Positions 52,456 through 62,082 of a stretch of 64,000 bases of DNA are shown here, piece after piece; position 1 is the stretch's first letter, and every line of letters starts with the position of its first letter. This stretch comes from HXMU1428-3 sp965215715. Lineage in GTDB: Bacteria; Pseudomonadota; Alphaproteobacteria; Rhizobiales; HXMU1428-3. The DNA lies in contig OZ244129.1 of NCBI GenBank assembly GCA_965215715.1, positions 1,302,001 through 1,366,000 of the forward strand. The letters are read 5' to 3'. The translations under genes were made by a program, and so were the position numbers. The notes below the pieces were generated by a model. It worked only from the letters and a program-made list of their open reading frames with translations. It was not told where the DNA came from and searched no databases.

Positions 52456-52856
52456 TTTTAACGGATCCTTTCCCGTTCAATTAGTGTTACGAAGCGGCTT
52501 TCCCTTAATGCTAAAGGCTAGCCATATCAGATTGTCGGGGAAGTTGCATAATGTCATTGGACACATGAAAGTCTTAACCGTAATTCTGAAAACCGTCTCT
52601 TCCCTTTCAAAAAGAAGAGACGAATATGTTTTATCCCTCTCGCCCTCCTCTTGCAAGTGAAGTTTTGATCAATTCTTTACATGAAGCCAAAACTTGATGG
52701 AAATATCATAAAAACTTCATAAATTTCTGCCATTTGCCCGCCCATTTATCTAAGGTTCATCTACATTGCACATTCTTAACTAGGGGCAGATGAGCTTTTC
52801 TGTCACTGTTCAACTTGTTCAAACACGAACTGGGCTGATTTAGATAGGACGGAAAA
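52456..52856. other. Divergent intergenic region, cold-shock / cysteine-repeat genes
   Basis: Inverted arms AAGTTTTG (52660-52667) and CAAAACTT (52688-52695) could form a hairpin. A 107-codon plus-strand frame at 52337 is an antisense shadow of the csp gene and runs into this region. I see no gene here. Promoters of the two flanking genes must lie here. Confidence 0.45.
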
Positions 52857-53903
52857 ATGACCCTCACATTGAAGAAACAGATTTCAACCGTGGCGCTGTT
52901 ATTTGCAGCAATCGGGTTTACTCTTAGCACTAGCCCTGCCTTTGCAGCAAAATGCGGCGGGCTTAACAAGCGCCCTTGTAAGGTCTGGGAACGGATCCCG
53001 TCATGTAACAAAGGGTTGGTGGAAAATTTAAAGATTAATCGCTGTGTGAGACATAAAATTCCTAAAAAACGTCTCAAGTGCGGTAAGCTCAACCAGCGCC
53101 CTTGCACCGTTGTTGAACGCATCCCTTCTTGTGACCGCGGCTTGGTCGAGAACTTCAAGCTGAAACGGTGTGTGGCCCCCAAAAAGATTGTGTGCGGCGG
53201 GGTAAACCAACGACCTTGTAAAGTGTTTGAGCGCATTCCCTCTTGCAACAAAGGCTTGGGCGAAAACTTTAAAACCAATCGCTGTGTTCAACTTCGCTCT
53301 GGTCAGTCTCCGTTCTTTTATGGGCTTTCAAGTGCTTCACGTGAAGTTGCGAACCTAGAAAAGATCTGCCACAGCGTTGCCAATAAATTACCACCGATTA
53401 GAACCGGCATTGCTGCTTTTGACCGCTCTGCGGGCTGCCAAATGCAATATCAGATTGGCTTTCGTTGTGCCGCCCCGATGGTGTTTGAAAAAGTGGCCCA
53501 AAGCTCTAACCTGGCGGGGCGGATTGATGCGGCGATGAACAACCGGGAATGCCGCAAAGCCCCTGGCCCGCTAAAACCTTTTTGTGCACTTGGCTCTGTC
53601 ATTGACCAGGCTGCCATTCGGCCAGCTGTGTGCTTGGCCAAAGTGATGGCCAATGGGGGCTTTCAAGATGTGGCCGCGGGCTCTTCTGTTGCCCTTGGCT
53701 CACTGTGCCGGGCAGCTGGCAGATTGTCTTTTGAAATTGCTCTGGATCGTTTGTTGAAACGGCGCAACAATTTAAAGGGCTACAAACGCACTTTGTTTAA
53801 CGCGGCCAAAAAGGCACGCAAATATTCAAAGAAAGCCACAAAAATGGAACGTTTCTTTCAAAAGTTAGAGCGCGAACCGGCTTGCCGAGGGGTCCTTAAC
53901 TAA
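52857..53903 (+). CDS. Secreted protein with three cysteine-rich repeats
   Basis: The 348-residue product has a signal peptide cut after SPAFA (30). Three copies of a repeat follow at 33-63, 75-105 and 113-143, all with the spacing C-x7-C-x8-C-x12-C and the core CG.LN.RPC.V.ERIPSC..GL.ENF....RCV. Four cysteines in each would form disulfides in the periplasm. The remaining 200 residues have more cysteines (ICHSVANKLPP, GCQMQYQIGFRC, CRKAPGPLKPFC) and a lysine- and arginine-rich end. I do not recognise the family. It is a single gene with its own terminator. Confidence 0.8.
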   Translation: MTLTLKKQISTVALLFAAIGFTLSTSPAFAAKCGGLNKRPCKVWERIPSCNKGLVENLKINRCVRHKIPKKRLKCGKLNQRPCTVVERIPSCDRGLVENFKLKRCVAPKKIVCGGVNQRPCKVFERIPSCNKGLGENFKTNRCVQLRSGQSPFFYGLSSASREVANLEKICHSVANKLPPIRTGIAAFDRSAGCQMQYQIGFRCAAPMVFEKVAQSSNLAGRIDAAMNNRECRKAPGPLKPFCALGSVIDQAAIRPAVCLAKVMANGGFQDVAAGSSVALGSLCRAAGRLSFEIALDRLLKRRNNLKGYKRTLFNAAKKARKYSKKATKMERFFQKLEREPACRGVLN

Positions 53904-53934
53904 CCGTTGCTTCTCCTCTCCCCTTAGCACAGCA

Positions 53935-53965
53935 AAGCCCTCCCTTTAAACAGAAGGGAGGGCTT
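53935..53965. terminator. Bidirectional terminator after the cysteine-repeat gene
   Basis: AAGCCCTCCCTT, a 7-nt loop and AAGGGAGGGCTT form a perfect 12-bp stem between two convergent genes. Confidence 0.85.
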
Positions 53966-54000
53966 CTTCTATTGAATCTATAATGGCTAGAAAGGCCTGT

Positions 54001-54555
54001 TTAAGCCACTTTCCATTTAATGGAACAGCCCATAGATGGGATTTGCTCTTTAGGGCCATGGCCTGTTTCAATGACTTGTTGCATCGACAAAAACAAATCG
54101 CGGCGCACATCTGGACTGGCGGCCTCTTTGCGGCTTGCATCCAAGCGCCCGCGATATTGAAGGCCTAAATCTTTGTCAAAGCCAAAAAAGTCTGGGGTAC
54201 AAACGGCATCATAGGCTTTGGCCACCGCTTGTGATTCATCTTGCAAATAAGGGAATGTAAAGCCATGAGCTTGAGCAAACAGGCCCATATTTTCAAAACT
54301 ATCATCTGGATAGTTTTGCGCATCATTGGCACAAATGGCCACAGCGCTTAAGCCCATTGACTGCAATTCTTTGACATCACGCACAACGCGATCGATCACT
54401 GATTTAACATAAGGACAGTGATTGCAAATAAACATGATTAAGGTGCCCTTTTCACCCCTTATGTCACTCAGTGTATAAGTCTTGCCATCAACGCCAGGCA
54501 ATGAAAAGTCAGGTGCCTGCCAACCAAAATCGCAAATCGGTGTTTCCACTGCCAT
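54001..54555 (-). CDS. Thioredoxin-like (AhpC/TSA-type) protein
   Basis: The 184-residue protein has a thioredoxin fold, with C44 and C47 in LIMFICNHCPYVKSVIDR. The order APDFSLPGVDGKTYTLSDIRGEKGTLIMF is peroxiredoxin-like. GLSAVAICANDAQNYPDDSFENM and YDAVCTPDFFGFDKDLGL also fit the uncharacterised thioredoxin-family group. No export signal is seen. It may act on thiols or peroxides in the cytoplasm. A rhodanese gene lies 80 nt upstream on the same strand. Confidence 0.82.
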   Translation of the reverse strand: MAVETPICDFGWQAPDFSLPGVDGKTYTLSDIRGEKGTLIMFICNHCPYVKSVIDRVVRDVKELQSMGLSAVAICANDAQNYPDDSFENMGLFAQAHGFTFPYLQDESQAVAKAYDAVCTPDFFGFDKDLGLQYRGRLDASRKEAASPDVRRDLFLSMQQVIETGHGPKEQIPSMGCSIKWKVA

Positions 54556-54638
54556 TGTTATTCTCCTTTTTCTACGGCTTTTTTATCGTTTTATAAACGT
54601 CCATAAGCTGATTTGTTAGTCCTTGAAAACTAAATCAC

Positions 54639-55037
54639 TCATTCATCATTTTCAATTGGCCCACCAGCTTTGACCCAAGCGCCCAAGCCTCCTTCAATGT
54701 GAGACACCGGCTTTAAGCCCATTTTTTGCGCGGTGTCTGTAGCTAGGGCTGAGCGCCAGCCGGAGGCACAATGGAAAATAAAATGCTTATCTTGCGCAAA
54801 GATCGGTTTGTGATACGGGCTATCAGGGTCAATCCAAAATTCCAGCATACCGCGCGGCACATGCAAGCTATTCTTGATATAGCCATCACGCCCGCGCTCT
54901 CTTACATCTCGAATGTCTACAATCACTGTGCCCTCATCATCAATGAGGCTGATTGCCTCATCTGGTGTGACTTCATTGATGCGTGCGCGCGCGTCACTCA
55001 CCATGTCTTTAATATGCGCGGTAATTTTTTGGGGCAT
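54639..55037 (-). CDS. Rhodanese-domain sulfurtransferase
   Basis: The 132-residue single-domain protein has D41 and R43 in VIVDIRDVRERGRDGYIKNSLHVPRG. The active-site cysteine is C90 in HFIFHCASGWRSALA. It moves sulfane sulfur or detoxifies related compounds. It is followed on the same strand by the thioredoxin-like gene. Confidence 0.88.
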   Translation of the reverse strand: MPQKITAHIKDMVSDARARINEVTPDEAISLIDDEGTVIVDIRDVRERGRDGYIKNSLHVPRGMLEFWIDPDSPYHKPIFAQDKHFIFHCASGWRSALATDTAQKMGLKPVSHIEGGLGAWVKAGGPIENDE

Positions 55038-55074
55038 GTTTTTGATCCATCAAATTGAATATGAAATTACAGTG

Positions 55075-55244
55075 CTAGAGCGTGTCGCATCTTAATGAAT
55101 TCAAAGTCACGCTCTATCTTTTAGTAAAAGCGGTGTCTTTTTTCCCAAAACCGGTGCCCACTTTTGGGAGACACGCTCTATCTTTTTGTAAAAGCCGTGT
55201 CTTTTTCCCCAAAACCGGTATCCACTTTTGGGAGACACGCTCTA
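55075..55244. repeat. Palindromic repeat, copy 3, with module B tandemly duplicated
   Basis: Module A (55077-55115) reads AGAGCGTG...CACGCTCT. Two 64-bp B modules follow head to tail at 55117-55180 and 55181-55244, differing at only about five or six positions. Their stems use CCCAAAA with TTTTGGG where copies 1 and 2 use CACAAAA with TTTTGTG. The element fills most of the gap 55038-55300. Confidence 0.9.
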
Positions 55245-55300
55245 ATATAAACGAGGAAAGGCAAGCTGTGAATGATCTGGCTCAAGCAATGGCTTGGTTT

Positions 55301-56167
55301 TTATGAGTTTGCAGCCAAAGGCTTGATGGTCTCATTAGAGCCAACAAACAGATCTGATAATTCATTTTCTGTTATGGCATCATCAAGGTGCATAAATTGG
55401 CCGGTTGATTGCAAAATTTCAGCCTTTCGCGCCATATCAGAAAGGGCTGAGCGCTGTAAGCCAGTGCCCAATGACAGTGCGGCCACGCCCATATCACGAT
55501 ACTCTTGCAGAGAAGGTGCTTGTGGATGAACCACACTAATGGCAATTGGCCCGTTCGATTTTTGCACCAACTGGGCAACCACATCGCGGTTTTGCACCCC
55601 TTCGATTAAAACCAGATCAGCGCCTGCATTAAAATAGGCATTGACCCGCTCAATGGTTTCTTCAAATGGGTTAGCAAGGATAGAGGCAAGTGATAAAGCA
55701 TCTGTTCGGGCAACAAGAAACAATGGTGTCTTTAATTCAAGCGCGGCCAGACGCGAACTTTTTAGCCGGTTGGCCACTTCCATAATCGCGAGCATTTGAT
55801 GCAAGCCATCGCGCCCCCCATCGGAGATAAAGACCCCCTTGCAGCCAATGCTCAGGGCCGCTTTTACACCTTTTTTAATGTCTTGGTTGGAGCGCTCAAA
55901 GCACCCTTCCAGATCGGCCAAAAGCGGTAATTTAACTTCACGCGCTATGCGCCCGGCAACCACCAAAAGCTCCTCAAGGCCAACTCGTTCTCCAGGGCGA
56001 TAGCCTTGTGCCCAGGCGTAAGCTGAGGCAGAAGTGGTCAACAATGGGAAATTGGCTTTGGCCAGGACCCGCGCTGAGGCGACGTCCCAAACTTGTGGGA
56101 AAATTAGCGGATTATCAGATTTCCACTCAAACCCAATTTGTTTTGCCAGTTCGATTGAGCGCGTCAC
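55301..56167 (-). CDS. Isocitrate lyase / PEP mutase family protein
   Basis: The 288-residue protein is a TIM-barrel enzyme of the PEP mutase superfamily: NPLIFPQVWDVASARVLAKANFPLLTTSASAYAWAQGY, then PLLADLEGCF for the metal site, and PLFLVARTDAL. It lacks the catalytic KKCGH loop of isocitrate lyase. It may cleave or decarboxylate a 2-hydroxy or oxo acid (methylisocitrate- or oxaloacetate-like). The substrate is unknown. It is transcribed as a single gene. Confidence 0.82.
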   Translation of the reverse strand: MTRSIELAKQIGFEWKSDNPLIFPQVWDVASARVLAKANFPLLTTSASAYAWAQGYRPGERVGLEELLVVAGRIAREVKLPLLADLEGCFERSNQDIKKGVKAALSIGCKGVFISDGGRDGLHQMLAIMEVANRLKSSRLAALELKTPLFLVARTDALSLASILANPFEETIERVNAYFNAGADLVLIEGVQNRDVVAQLVQKSNGPIAISVVHPQAPSLQEYRDMGVAALSLGTGLQRSALSDMARKAEILQSTGQFMHLDDAITENELSDLFVGSNETIKPLAANS

Positions 56168-56444
56168 CTGCTTGCCCTTTTATTTTACATAGCCTGCACA
56201 GCATACATACCTAATGCTTTTTTCTCGATTCGTCCTGTTGTTTCAATATTGACCCGTCAAGAAAGTGGGCTTCTACCCATCATATTGCGTATTTATGCCT
56301 ATCTGATGAGATTATTAAGAATAGATTATTCAAGAATGTCAGCCAGTTGGAATTGTTTGCTGGTATTTTATCTTGATTTCTCTCAATCTTGCCCCATCTT
56401 TAAATTAGGGTTTTAAGATGTGTTTTTATGTGGAGGCATTGGTC

Positions 56445-57707
56445 ATGGTTGGGTTTCATCAAAAATTGAGGGCAAAAGCATTTGCTTGCCTATTGCTCAC
56501 CTCATATCTTGTGGCCGTTTCTTCTTTCTCAAGCGTGGCCGAAGAGGCCTCTTTACAAAAACAACAAGCTGAAAAAAACAATACGCCTGGAGCCCTTCCC
56601 CTTGATAAAAACCAAAAAGAAGGCAAACGGTTGTTTCAGGCGGTGTCCAAGCTTCTATCTCAAACAGCCAATGAGCGTAGCAAAGCGCATAAACTACCAT
56701 CTGAAAGTGACTTTCTGGTTCCCCCTTTATGGCGTGAGACCAAAGAAGAACGCATGAAGGACATTCAAGAACTGCTTGATGCGGCCCTTGATGTGATCAC
56801 AGATGTTCCCCTCGTCACTTTGCAAAATCGCCTTGATCAATCGCGCAGCACCATCAACACGCTAGAAGATCAAATCACTCAATTGCGAGAAAAGCGCCTC
56901 TCGGCGCCAGACGATGCTTTGCTCCCTGGCATTTTAAGCGACACGGTTACCTCCATTGATGAAGAAATTGCAGATTTAGAAAAACGTATCGCAGCCAATC
57001 GCCAAGAAATTGAAAAGGCAAAGGATAAAATCCATCAAGCGTTAAAACAATCAGGCCTCACTGTCACACGTGACCAGTTGGATTTATTACTCGGCTCTGT
57101 TGTGGGCGGGGATATGATCAAGATGGTGGCTGCCTACCAGGCCTCGCATCAAATCGACCAACGCTTGGCTGACTTGATGACCCAATCGGGCGGAGAGATT
57201 AAAACTTCGAGGCGTTATTTTGCGATGCATGCAGCCCTGTTTGCCATGTTGTTGCATGCGCAAAATCACATCATTGAAAAAATTGACACCGTTTACATGA
57301 AACGCATGGGCCAAATTTTAACCGATATCCGCAAAGCACGGGCTGATACCAGGCGCCTCTTGCGCGGCCGCAACCGGGAAGATCAAAAGCGGGTGCTGGA
57401 TGCCAATTTAAAAGCCCAAGCCTTTTCAGAAAGGGTGGCTTTGTTTTACCGTGATTATTTGAGCACCCAGCGCGCGCAAATGATCCGCGCCCGGGCACAA
57501 ACCCGGCGTGATTTGCGCATTGCGGACAATACTTATTCAACAGTGGAAGCCAGTTTTCAGCTCCGGGCCTTAATTGATGATGCCAAAGCCTCGTTTGAAG
57601 CCATGCAAATGCTGGAAGCGCCGGGCTTTGATCAGGTGTTTAAAAATGAAGAGCTGCGCAAAGAGTTTGAGAACCTGACAGAAAAACTGGTCCCGCCTAG
57701 CAGTTAG
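56445..57707 (+). CDS. Exported coiled-coil protein of unknown function
   Basis: This 420-residue protein has an N-terminal signal segment (FACLLLTSYLVAVSSFSSVAEE). The body has several coiled coils (LQNRLDQSRSTINTLEDQITQLREKRL, VTSIDEEIADLEKRIAANRQEIEKAKDKI, about 115-205). Basic helices follow (LTDIRKARADTRRLLRGRNREDQKRVL). I chose ATG 56445 because GGAGG lies 8 nt upstream; ATG 56418 is also in frame. I do not recognise a family. It may be a periplasmic or envelope structure protein. It nearly touches the convergent Lrp gene. Confidence 0.7.
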   Translation: MVGFHQKLRAKAFACLLLTSYLVAVSSFSSVAEEASLQKQQAEKNNTPGALPLDKNQKEGKRLFQAVSKLLSQTANERSKAHKLPSESDFLVPPLWRETKEERMKDIQELLDAALDVITDVPLVTLQNRLDQSRSTINTLEDQITQLREKRLSAPDDALLPGILSDTVTSIDEEIADLEKRIAANRQEIEKAKDKIHQALKQSGLTVTRDQLDLLLGSVVGGDMIKMVAAYQASHQIDQRLADLMTQSGGEIKTSRRYFAMHAALFAMLLHAQNHIIEKIDTVYMKRMGQILTDIRKARADTRRLLRGRNREDQKRVLDANLKAQAFSERVALFYRDYLSTQRAQMIRARAQTRRDLRIADNTYSTVEASFQLRALIDDAKASFEAMQMLEAPGFDQVFKNEELRKEFENLTEKLVPPSS

Positions 57708-57710
57708 GGC

Positions 57711-58211
57711 TTAGTCTTGCACTTCATCAGCAACCAAATCCAACGGACAGCCGCTTAACGCTTTGGAGCGGCGGATAACCAAGGAAGTTTTGACCCCGGC
57801 GACATTGGGAGCTGCTGTTAATTCTTTAATGATAAAATCTTGGAAGGCGCTTAAATCAGTGGCCACGCATTGTAAAATAAAATCCACTTCGCCTGACAGC
57901 ATATAGCAAGAGCGCACCAACTCCCACTCTTCACATTGTTTTTCAAACGCCACCAAGTCAGCCTCAGATTGCACATTCAAACTCACCATGGCAAAAGCCA
58001 TCAGGCCAAAGCCAATGGCTTTTTCATTCAATTGTGCAAAGTAGCCCTCTATTATGCCCGCCTTTTCAAGGGCGCGCACCCGGCGCAAGCAAGGCGGGGC
58101 TGAAATGCCGACCCGATTGGCAAGTTCCACATTGGTAATCCTGCCATTTTCTTGTAGCTGGCTTAATATCTTCCAGTCTACTTCATCCAATTGATGCTTC
58201 ACACCAATCAT
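57711..58211 (-). CDS. Lrp/AsnC-family transcriptional regulator
   Basis: The 166-residue protein has the helix-turn-helix LDEVDWKILSQLQENGRITNVELANRVGISAPPCLRRVRALEKAGII. The RAM effector domain is FAMVSLNVQ and CYMLSGEVDFILQCV. It differs from the Lrp protein at 51312, so the two should have different effectors. It is divergent from the ELM1-trxB-LysR genes, a layout that suggests it may control them. Its end is 3 nt from the stop of the coiled-coil gene. Confidence 0.9.
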   Translation of the reverse strand: MIGVKHQLDEVDWKILSQLQENGRITNVELANRVGISAPPCLRRVRALEKAGIIEGYFAQLNEKAIGFGLMAFAMVSLNVQSEADLVAFEKQCEEWELVRSCYMLSGEVDFILQCVATDLSAFQDFIIKELTAAPNVAGVKTSLVIRRSKALSGCPLDLVADEVQD

Positions 58212-58399
58212 CCTTCTTAATCGTATTATCTTACTTCATTGAATAAGATAAAACCATTTTTGCGTCTAAATTATAGCAGTTCTTACCCAACCTTGAAAGA
58301 TATACTAAAATACCACCTATTTTCGCAAAATATACCCTAAGGTGAGCAGGCTCAAAGTGTTCTTGACAAACACGCCCTTTTCTCGTTTGCTGGCTCGCC

Positions 58400-59455
58400 A
58401 TGAATAACACCAATGATTCATCCCAAAACGCAGATTCTCCCTTGACCATCTGGGCCATGACCAGTGGGGCACCGGGTATGCGCAGCCAAGTTATCGGGTT
58501 GGGCAAGGCTATCTGCGCTCACCCAGATGATCAAATCATTGAAAAGACCATTCAGTTAAAAAAATGGGCGCAATATTTTCCTGGTCATCTCAACCCTGCC
58601 CCTTTGATGAGTTTAACATCCAGCTCTTGCCGCCTATCCCCGCCATGGCCTGATATTTTGCTCAGTTGCGGGCGGCGCACAAGTGCAGCCTCGATTGCGA
58701 TTGGCAGGGCAAGCAAAGGCAAGACTTACCGTGTTCATATTCAAAACCCTCAAACACCAACGCGGTTTTTTAATCTTGTGTGTTCTATGGCCCATGATGG
58801 GTTAAGAGGTAAAAACGTGATTGAGACCACAACAGCTTTACACAAAATCACCGCACAAGATTTAGAAAAGGACGCGCAGGTATGGCAAGCGCGCTGGCAA
58901 GATCAGTTAGATCGCCCTGGGCGTGGGCCTGTTTTGGGTATTATCCTTGGGGGTAAAAACAAAACGTATGGCTTTAGCGAGCAGCGGTTACATGAGTTAA
59001 TCCAGCTGATAGAAACAGCTGCGGGGCAAAACAATGCTCAAATTTTCATCACCCCCTCTGGCCGTACAGAAGATTTTGTTAAACAAGCTTTAGCAGCCAA
59101 ATTTGACACCCACCCCAATGTTTGGATCTGGGATCAGACGGGTGACAATCCTTATTTTGCGATTTTAAATTGTGCCGATCACATAATGGTGACCGCTGAT
59201 AGCGTTTCAATGATTTCTGAGGCCCTTTACACGCCTAAGCCAGTTCATATATATGCTCTTGAGGGCACCAGCCGGCGCCACCGGATCTTTTTGTCTCTAT
59301 TAGAGGCGCAAAAGATCATTCACATAGTGCAAGACGAGCTTGATTTTTCCGTTGATGGGACCCGCGCACCCATTGACGAAACTGCCAGGATCGCCCACAT
59401 CATACGTCAAAATAGTCAACAACACCGTGCACGCCACGCAGATTTAAACGTTTAA
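58400..59455 (+). CDS. ELM1-family (DUF1022) GT-B-like protein
   Basis: This 351-residue protein belongs to the family named after plant mitochondrial fission protein ELM1: WAMTSGAPGMRSQVIGLGKAI near the start, LLSCGRRTSAASIAIGRAS, then LGIILGGKNKTYGF and VTADSVSMISEALYTPKPVHIYALEG. The fold resembles GT-B glycosyltransferases. The bacterial role is unknown. The trxB start lies 11 nt after its stop, so it begins an operon with trxB and perhaps the LysR gene. Confidence 0.8.
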   Translation: MNNTNDSSQNADSPLTIWAMTSGAPGMRSQVIGLGKAICAHPDDQIIEKTIQLKKWAQYFPGHLNPAPLMSLTSSSCRLSPPWPDILLSCGRRTSAASIAIGRASKGKTYRVHIQNPQTPTRFFNLVCSMAHDGLRGKNVIETTTALHKITAQDLEKDAQVWQARWQDQLDRPGRGPVLGIILGGKNKTYGFSEQRLHELIQLIETAAGQNNAQIFITPSGRTEDFVKQALAAKFDTHPNVWIWDQTGDNPYFAILNCADHIMVTADSVSMISEALYTPKPVHIYALEGTSRRHRIFLSLLEAQKIIHIVQDELDFSVDGTRAPIDETARIAHIIRQNSQQHRARHADLNV

Positions 59456-59466
59456 GGATTTAAGTT

Positions 59467-60408
59467 ATGAGCAACGAGCCTACTCATACCAAATTGGCCA
59501 TTATCGGCTCTGGCCCGGCAGGCTATACAGCTGCCATTTATGCCTCTCGCGCCATGTTAGAGCCTATTTTATTTCAAGGTCTGCAACCTGGTGGTCAGCT
59601 CACCATTACCACTGAGGTGGAAAATTACCCCGGCTTTGCAGATGTGATCCAAGGCCCCTGGTTGATGGAACAAATGGAAGCACAAGCACGCCATGTGGGG
59701 ACCAACATCATCAATGATCATATTGTTGATGTGGATGTCTCTAAGCGCCCCTTTACCTTGAAAGGGGACAGCGGCAAAACTTACACAAGTGACGCCATAA
59801 TCATTTCAACCGGGGCACAAGCACGGTGGCTTGGTCTTGAAAGCGAAGATAAATTTAAAGGCTTTGGTGTTTCTGCTTGTGCCACCTGTGATGGTTTCTT
59901 TTATAAAGACAAAGAAGTGATGGTTATTGGCGGTGGTAACACCGCGGTTGAAGAGGCGCTTTTTTTGACCAACTTTGCCTCAAAGGTTACCCTTGTTCAT
60001 CGGCGTGATGAGTTGCGCAGTGAAAAGATCCTGGCCAATCGCTTGCTGAACCATGAAAAAATCGATGTGCTTTGGGATACAGTGCTTGAAGGGATTGTGG
60101 GTGATGAAGACCCGCTCAATGTTACGGGCGCCAAGCTGAAAAATGTGAAAACCGGCGAGAGCTTTGAGCAGGCCGTTGATGGTGTTTTTGTTGCCATTGG
60201 CCATGCCCCATCAACAGAGCTGTTCAAGGGCAAAGTTGACATGAAGCCTAACAATTACATCATCACCAAACCGGACAGCACCCAAACATCTGTTGAGGGT
60301 GTTTATGCAGCTGGTGATGTGACTGATGAGACCTTCCGCCAGGCGGTGACCGCGGCTGGCATGGGCTGTATGGCAGCTTTGGAAGCTGAAAAGTTTTTAG
60401 CTGAATAG
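59467..60408 (+). CDS. trxB: Thioredoxin reductase
   Basis: The 313-residue flavoprotein has FAD-binding GSGPAGYTAAIYASRA, redox-active C138-A-T-C141 in GVSACATCDGFF, and NADPH-binding IGGGNTAVEEALFL. The end YAAGDVTDETFRQAVTAAGMGC closes the FAD site. It regenerates reduced thioredoxin. The gene follows the ELM1-family gene closely. Confidence 0.96.
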   Translation: MSNEPTHTKLAIIGSGPAGYTAAIYASRAMLEPILFQGLQPGGQLTITTEVENYPGFADVIQGPWLMEQMEAQARHVGTNIINDHIVDVDVSKRPFTLKGDSGKTYTSDAIIISTGAQARWLGLESEDKFKGFGVSACATCDGFFYKDKEVMVIGGGNTAVEEALFLTNFASKVTLVHRRDELRSEKILANRLLNHEKIDVLWDTVLEGIVGDEDPLNVTGAKLKNVKTGESFEQAVDGVFVAIGHAPSTELFKGKVDMKPNNYIITKPDSTQTSVEGVYAAGDVTDETFRQAVTAAGMGCMAALEAEKFLAE

Positions 60409-60454
60409 AAAAATAAAAAGCTACCGGTTTTGCAACATAAAGGGTCTGAATAGG

Positions 60455-61345
60455 ATGGATTGGAACAAAGTTCGTATTTTTCAAATCGTTGCAGAGGCTG
60501 GTAGCTTTACCAAAGCAGGTGATGAATTAGACCTCAGCCAATCATCCGTTTCGCGCCAAGTTTCAGGGCTTGAGGAAGAGCTTAAAGTTACTCTCTTTCA
60601 TCGTCATGCTCGCGGCCTCATTTTAACGGAGCAAGGTGAAACACTTTTTAAAACAGCTTCTGAAGTGTTTAACCGCTTGCGGGCAACCCAAACCCTTTTG
60701 GCCGATTCTACTCAAAAACCTTTTGGTGAATTAAAAGTAACAACAACCGTTGGCTTTGGCTCTGCTTGGCTAACCCCGCGCCTTAATGCTTTCATCACGC
60801 TTTATCCTGATATCCAACTGCAAATCTTGTTAAGTGATATTGAACTTGACATTGCCATGCGCGAGGCTGATGTGGCCATTTGGTTACAAGCGCCGACCCA
60901 GCAAGATCTCATTCGCCGGCCGTTGTTTACAGTGCATTTTCATGTTTATGGGTCAAATGCTTACTTGAAAAAATTTGGGGTTCCTAAAAGTTTAGATGAT
61001 CTTGACGGGCACCGGATTCTCACCTTTGGCGGCAATCCGCCAAAGCCAATACAAAAGCTTAATTGGCTGGAAACTGCCGGGCTCAAACCGAATGAAAGGC
61101 GCACTCCGGTTGTCAGCATCAACAACCTTTATTCTTTGCGCCAAGCGGTTAAACGGGGTGTTGGTATTGCCTTGCTGCCAGATTATTTGGCCAAGGATGA
61201 TGATGAATTGGTCAATATTTTGACCGGTGCAGAAGTGCCCAATCTTGATACTTATTTTGTTTATCCAGAAGAGCTTCGAAACTCCAAACGGGTTACAGTG
61301 TTCAGAGACTTTCTGCTGGATGAAGCCAGAGCGTGGAAGTTTTAA
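60455..61345 (+). CDS. LysR-family transcriptional regulator
   Basis: This 296-residue protein has an N-terminal helix-turn-helix (WNKVRIFQIVAEAGSFTKAGDELDLSQSSVSRQVSGLEEELKVTLFHR). The effector-binding domain follows from about 90. It resembles the group often found behind trxB in Alphaproteobacteria. It lies 46 nt after trxB in the same direction. Its ligand and targets are unknown. Confidence 0.92.
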   Translation: MDWNKVRIFQIVAEAGSFTKAGDELDLSQSSVSRQVSGLEEELKVTLFHRHARGLILTEQGETLFKTASEVFNRLRATQTLLADSTQKPFGELKVTTTVGFGSAWLTPRLNAFITLYPDIQLQILLSDIELDIAMREADVAIWLQAPTQQDLIRRPLFTVHFHVYGSNAYLKKFGVPKSLDDLDGHRILTFGGNPPKPIQKLNWLETAGLKPNERRTPVVSINNLYSLRQAVKRGVGIALLPDYLAKDDDELVNILTGAEVPNLDTYFVYPEELRNSKRVTVFRDFLLDEARAWKF

Positions 61346-61458
61346 GGCTAGACGTATTATTTTGTTTCATCTGTTTGAGATGACTCTTTTCAATTTAATG
61401 CTGATAAATATACTGCCGAAAAGTCGGTCTTTATGTGTAAATGCATCTTGCAATATGA

Positions 61459-62082
61459 TTATTGCTCATGGCCCTTAATAAATAATTCCACAGAACTTTC
61501 AACATACTGAGTTATATAATCATCATCATATTTTTCATATTGATTGAAGATAATATCGCACACAATTGGTCCTCTCATGAGAGAAGAAAATTGTTGTGCT
61601 GCTCTTTCAGCATTCGGAATTTTGAAAATTTCTGCATCATTTATTTTTTCAAAATATTTAGCGAGTAGGTAGATAAATTCGTCTGCGCAAGGGGAGAAAT
61701 ATTTTATTGTTTCTGATTTAAATTCGTCACTTATGGAAAAGCTCAATTTTAAAAGTTGCGCGCTCTCTTTGGTCAAAAGGTTTTTAAGATAGTCTTGGCC
61801 TAAATCAATAAGATTTTGTTTCACTATTTCAAGTGAAGATGTGTTTACGGCTGGTATTGCTGACATCAAATTGCTGATAGCTCTTGCAACGATGAAATTA
61901 TTTAAAGCTAAAAAGAGCTCTCTTTTACTACCAAATAAATTATAGACTGCTGTTTTAGAAACTCGTGCTACTTGTGTAATATCTTCTACACGGGTTGCCT
62001 CATAACCTCTAGAAAGAAACTGTTCCTCAGCAGCGCGTAAAATTCTTTCTGTTTGGCTATATTTTTGTGTTCTATGTTCCAT
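61459..62082 (-). CDS. TetR-family transcriptional regulator
   Basis: The 207-residue protein has the TetR helix-turn-helix near residues 12-58: TERILRAAEEQFLSRGYEATRVEDITQVARVSKTAVYNLFGSKRELFLAL. The helical C-terminal ligand domain is not assignable. It lies between the LysR gene (convergent) and a response regulator gene (same strand). Confidence 0.9.
   Translation of the reverse strand: MEHRTQKYSQTERILRAAEEQFLSRGYEATRVEDITQVARVSKTAVYNLFGSKRELFLALNNFIVARAISNLMSAIPAVNTSSLEIVKQNLIDLGQDYLKNLLTKESAQLLKLSFSISDEFKSETIKYFSPCADEFIYLLAKYFEKINDAEIFKIPNAERAAQQFSSLMRGPIVCDIIFNQYEKYDDDYITQYVESSVELFIKGHEQ

Noticed and set aside
52757..53278. 173-codon minus-strand frame with internal repeats
   Set aside because: Its repeats are only the mirror of the cysteine-rich repeats coded on the plus strand.
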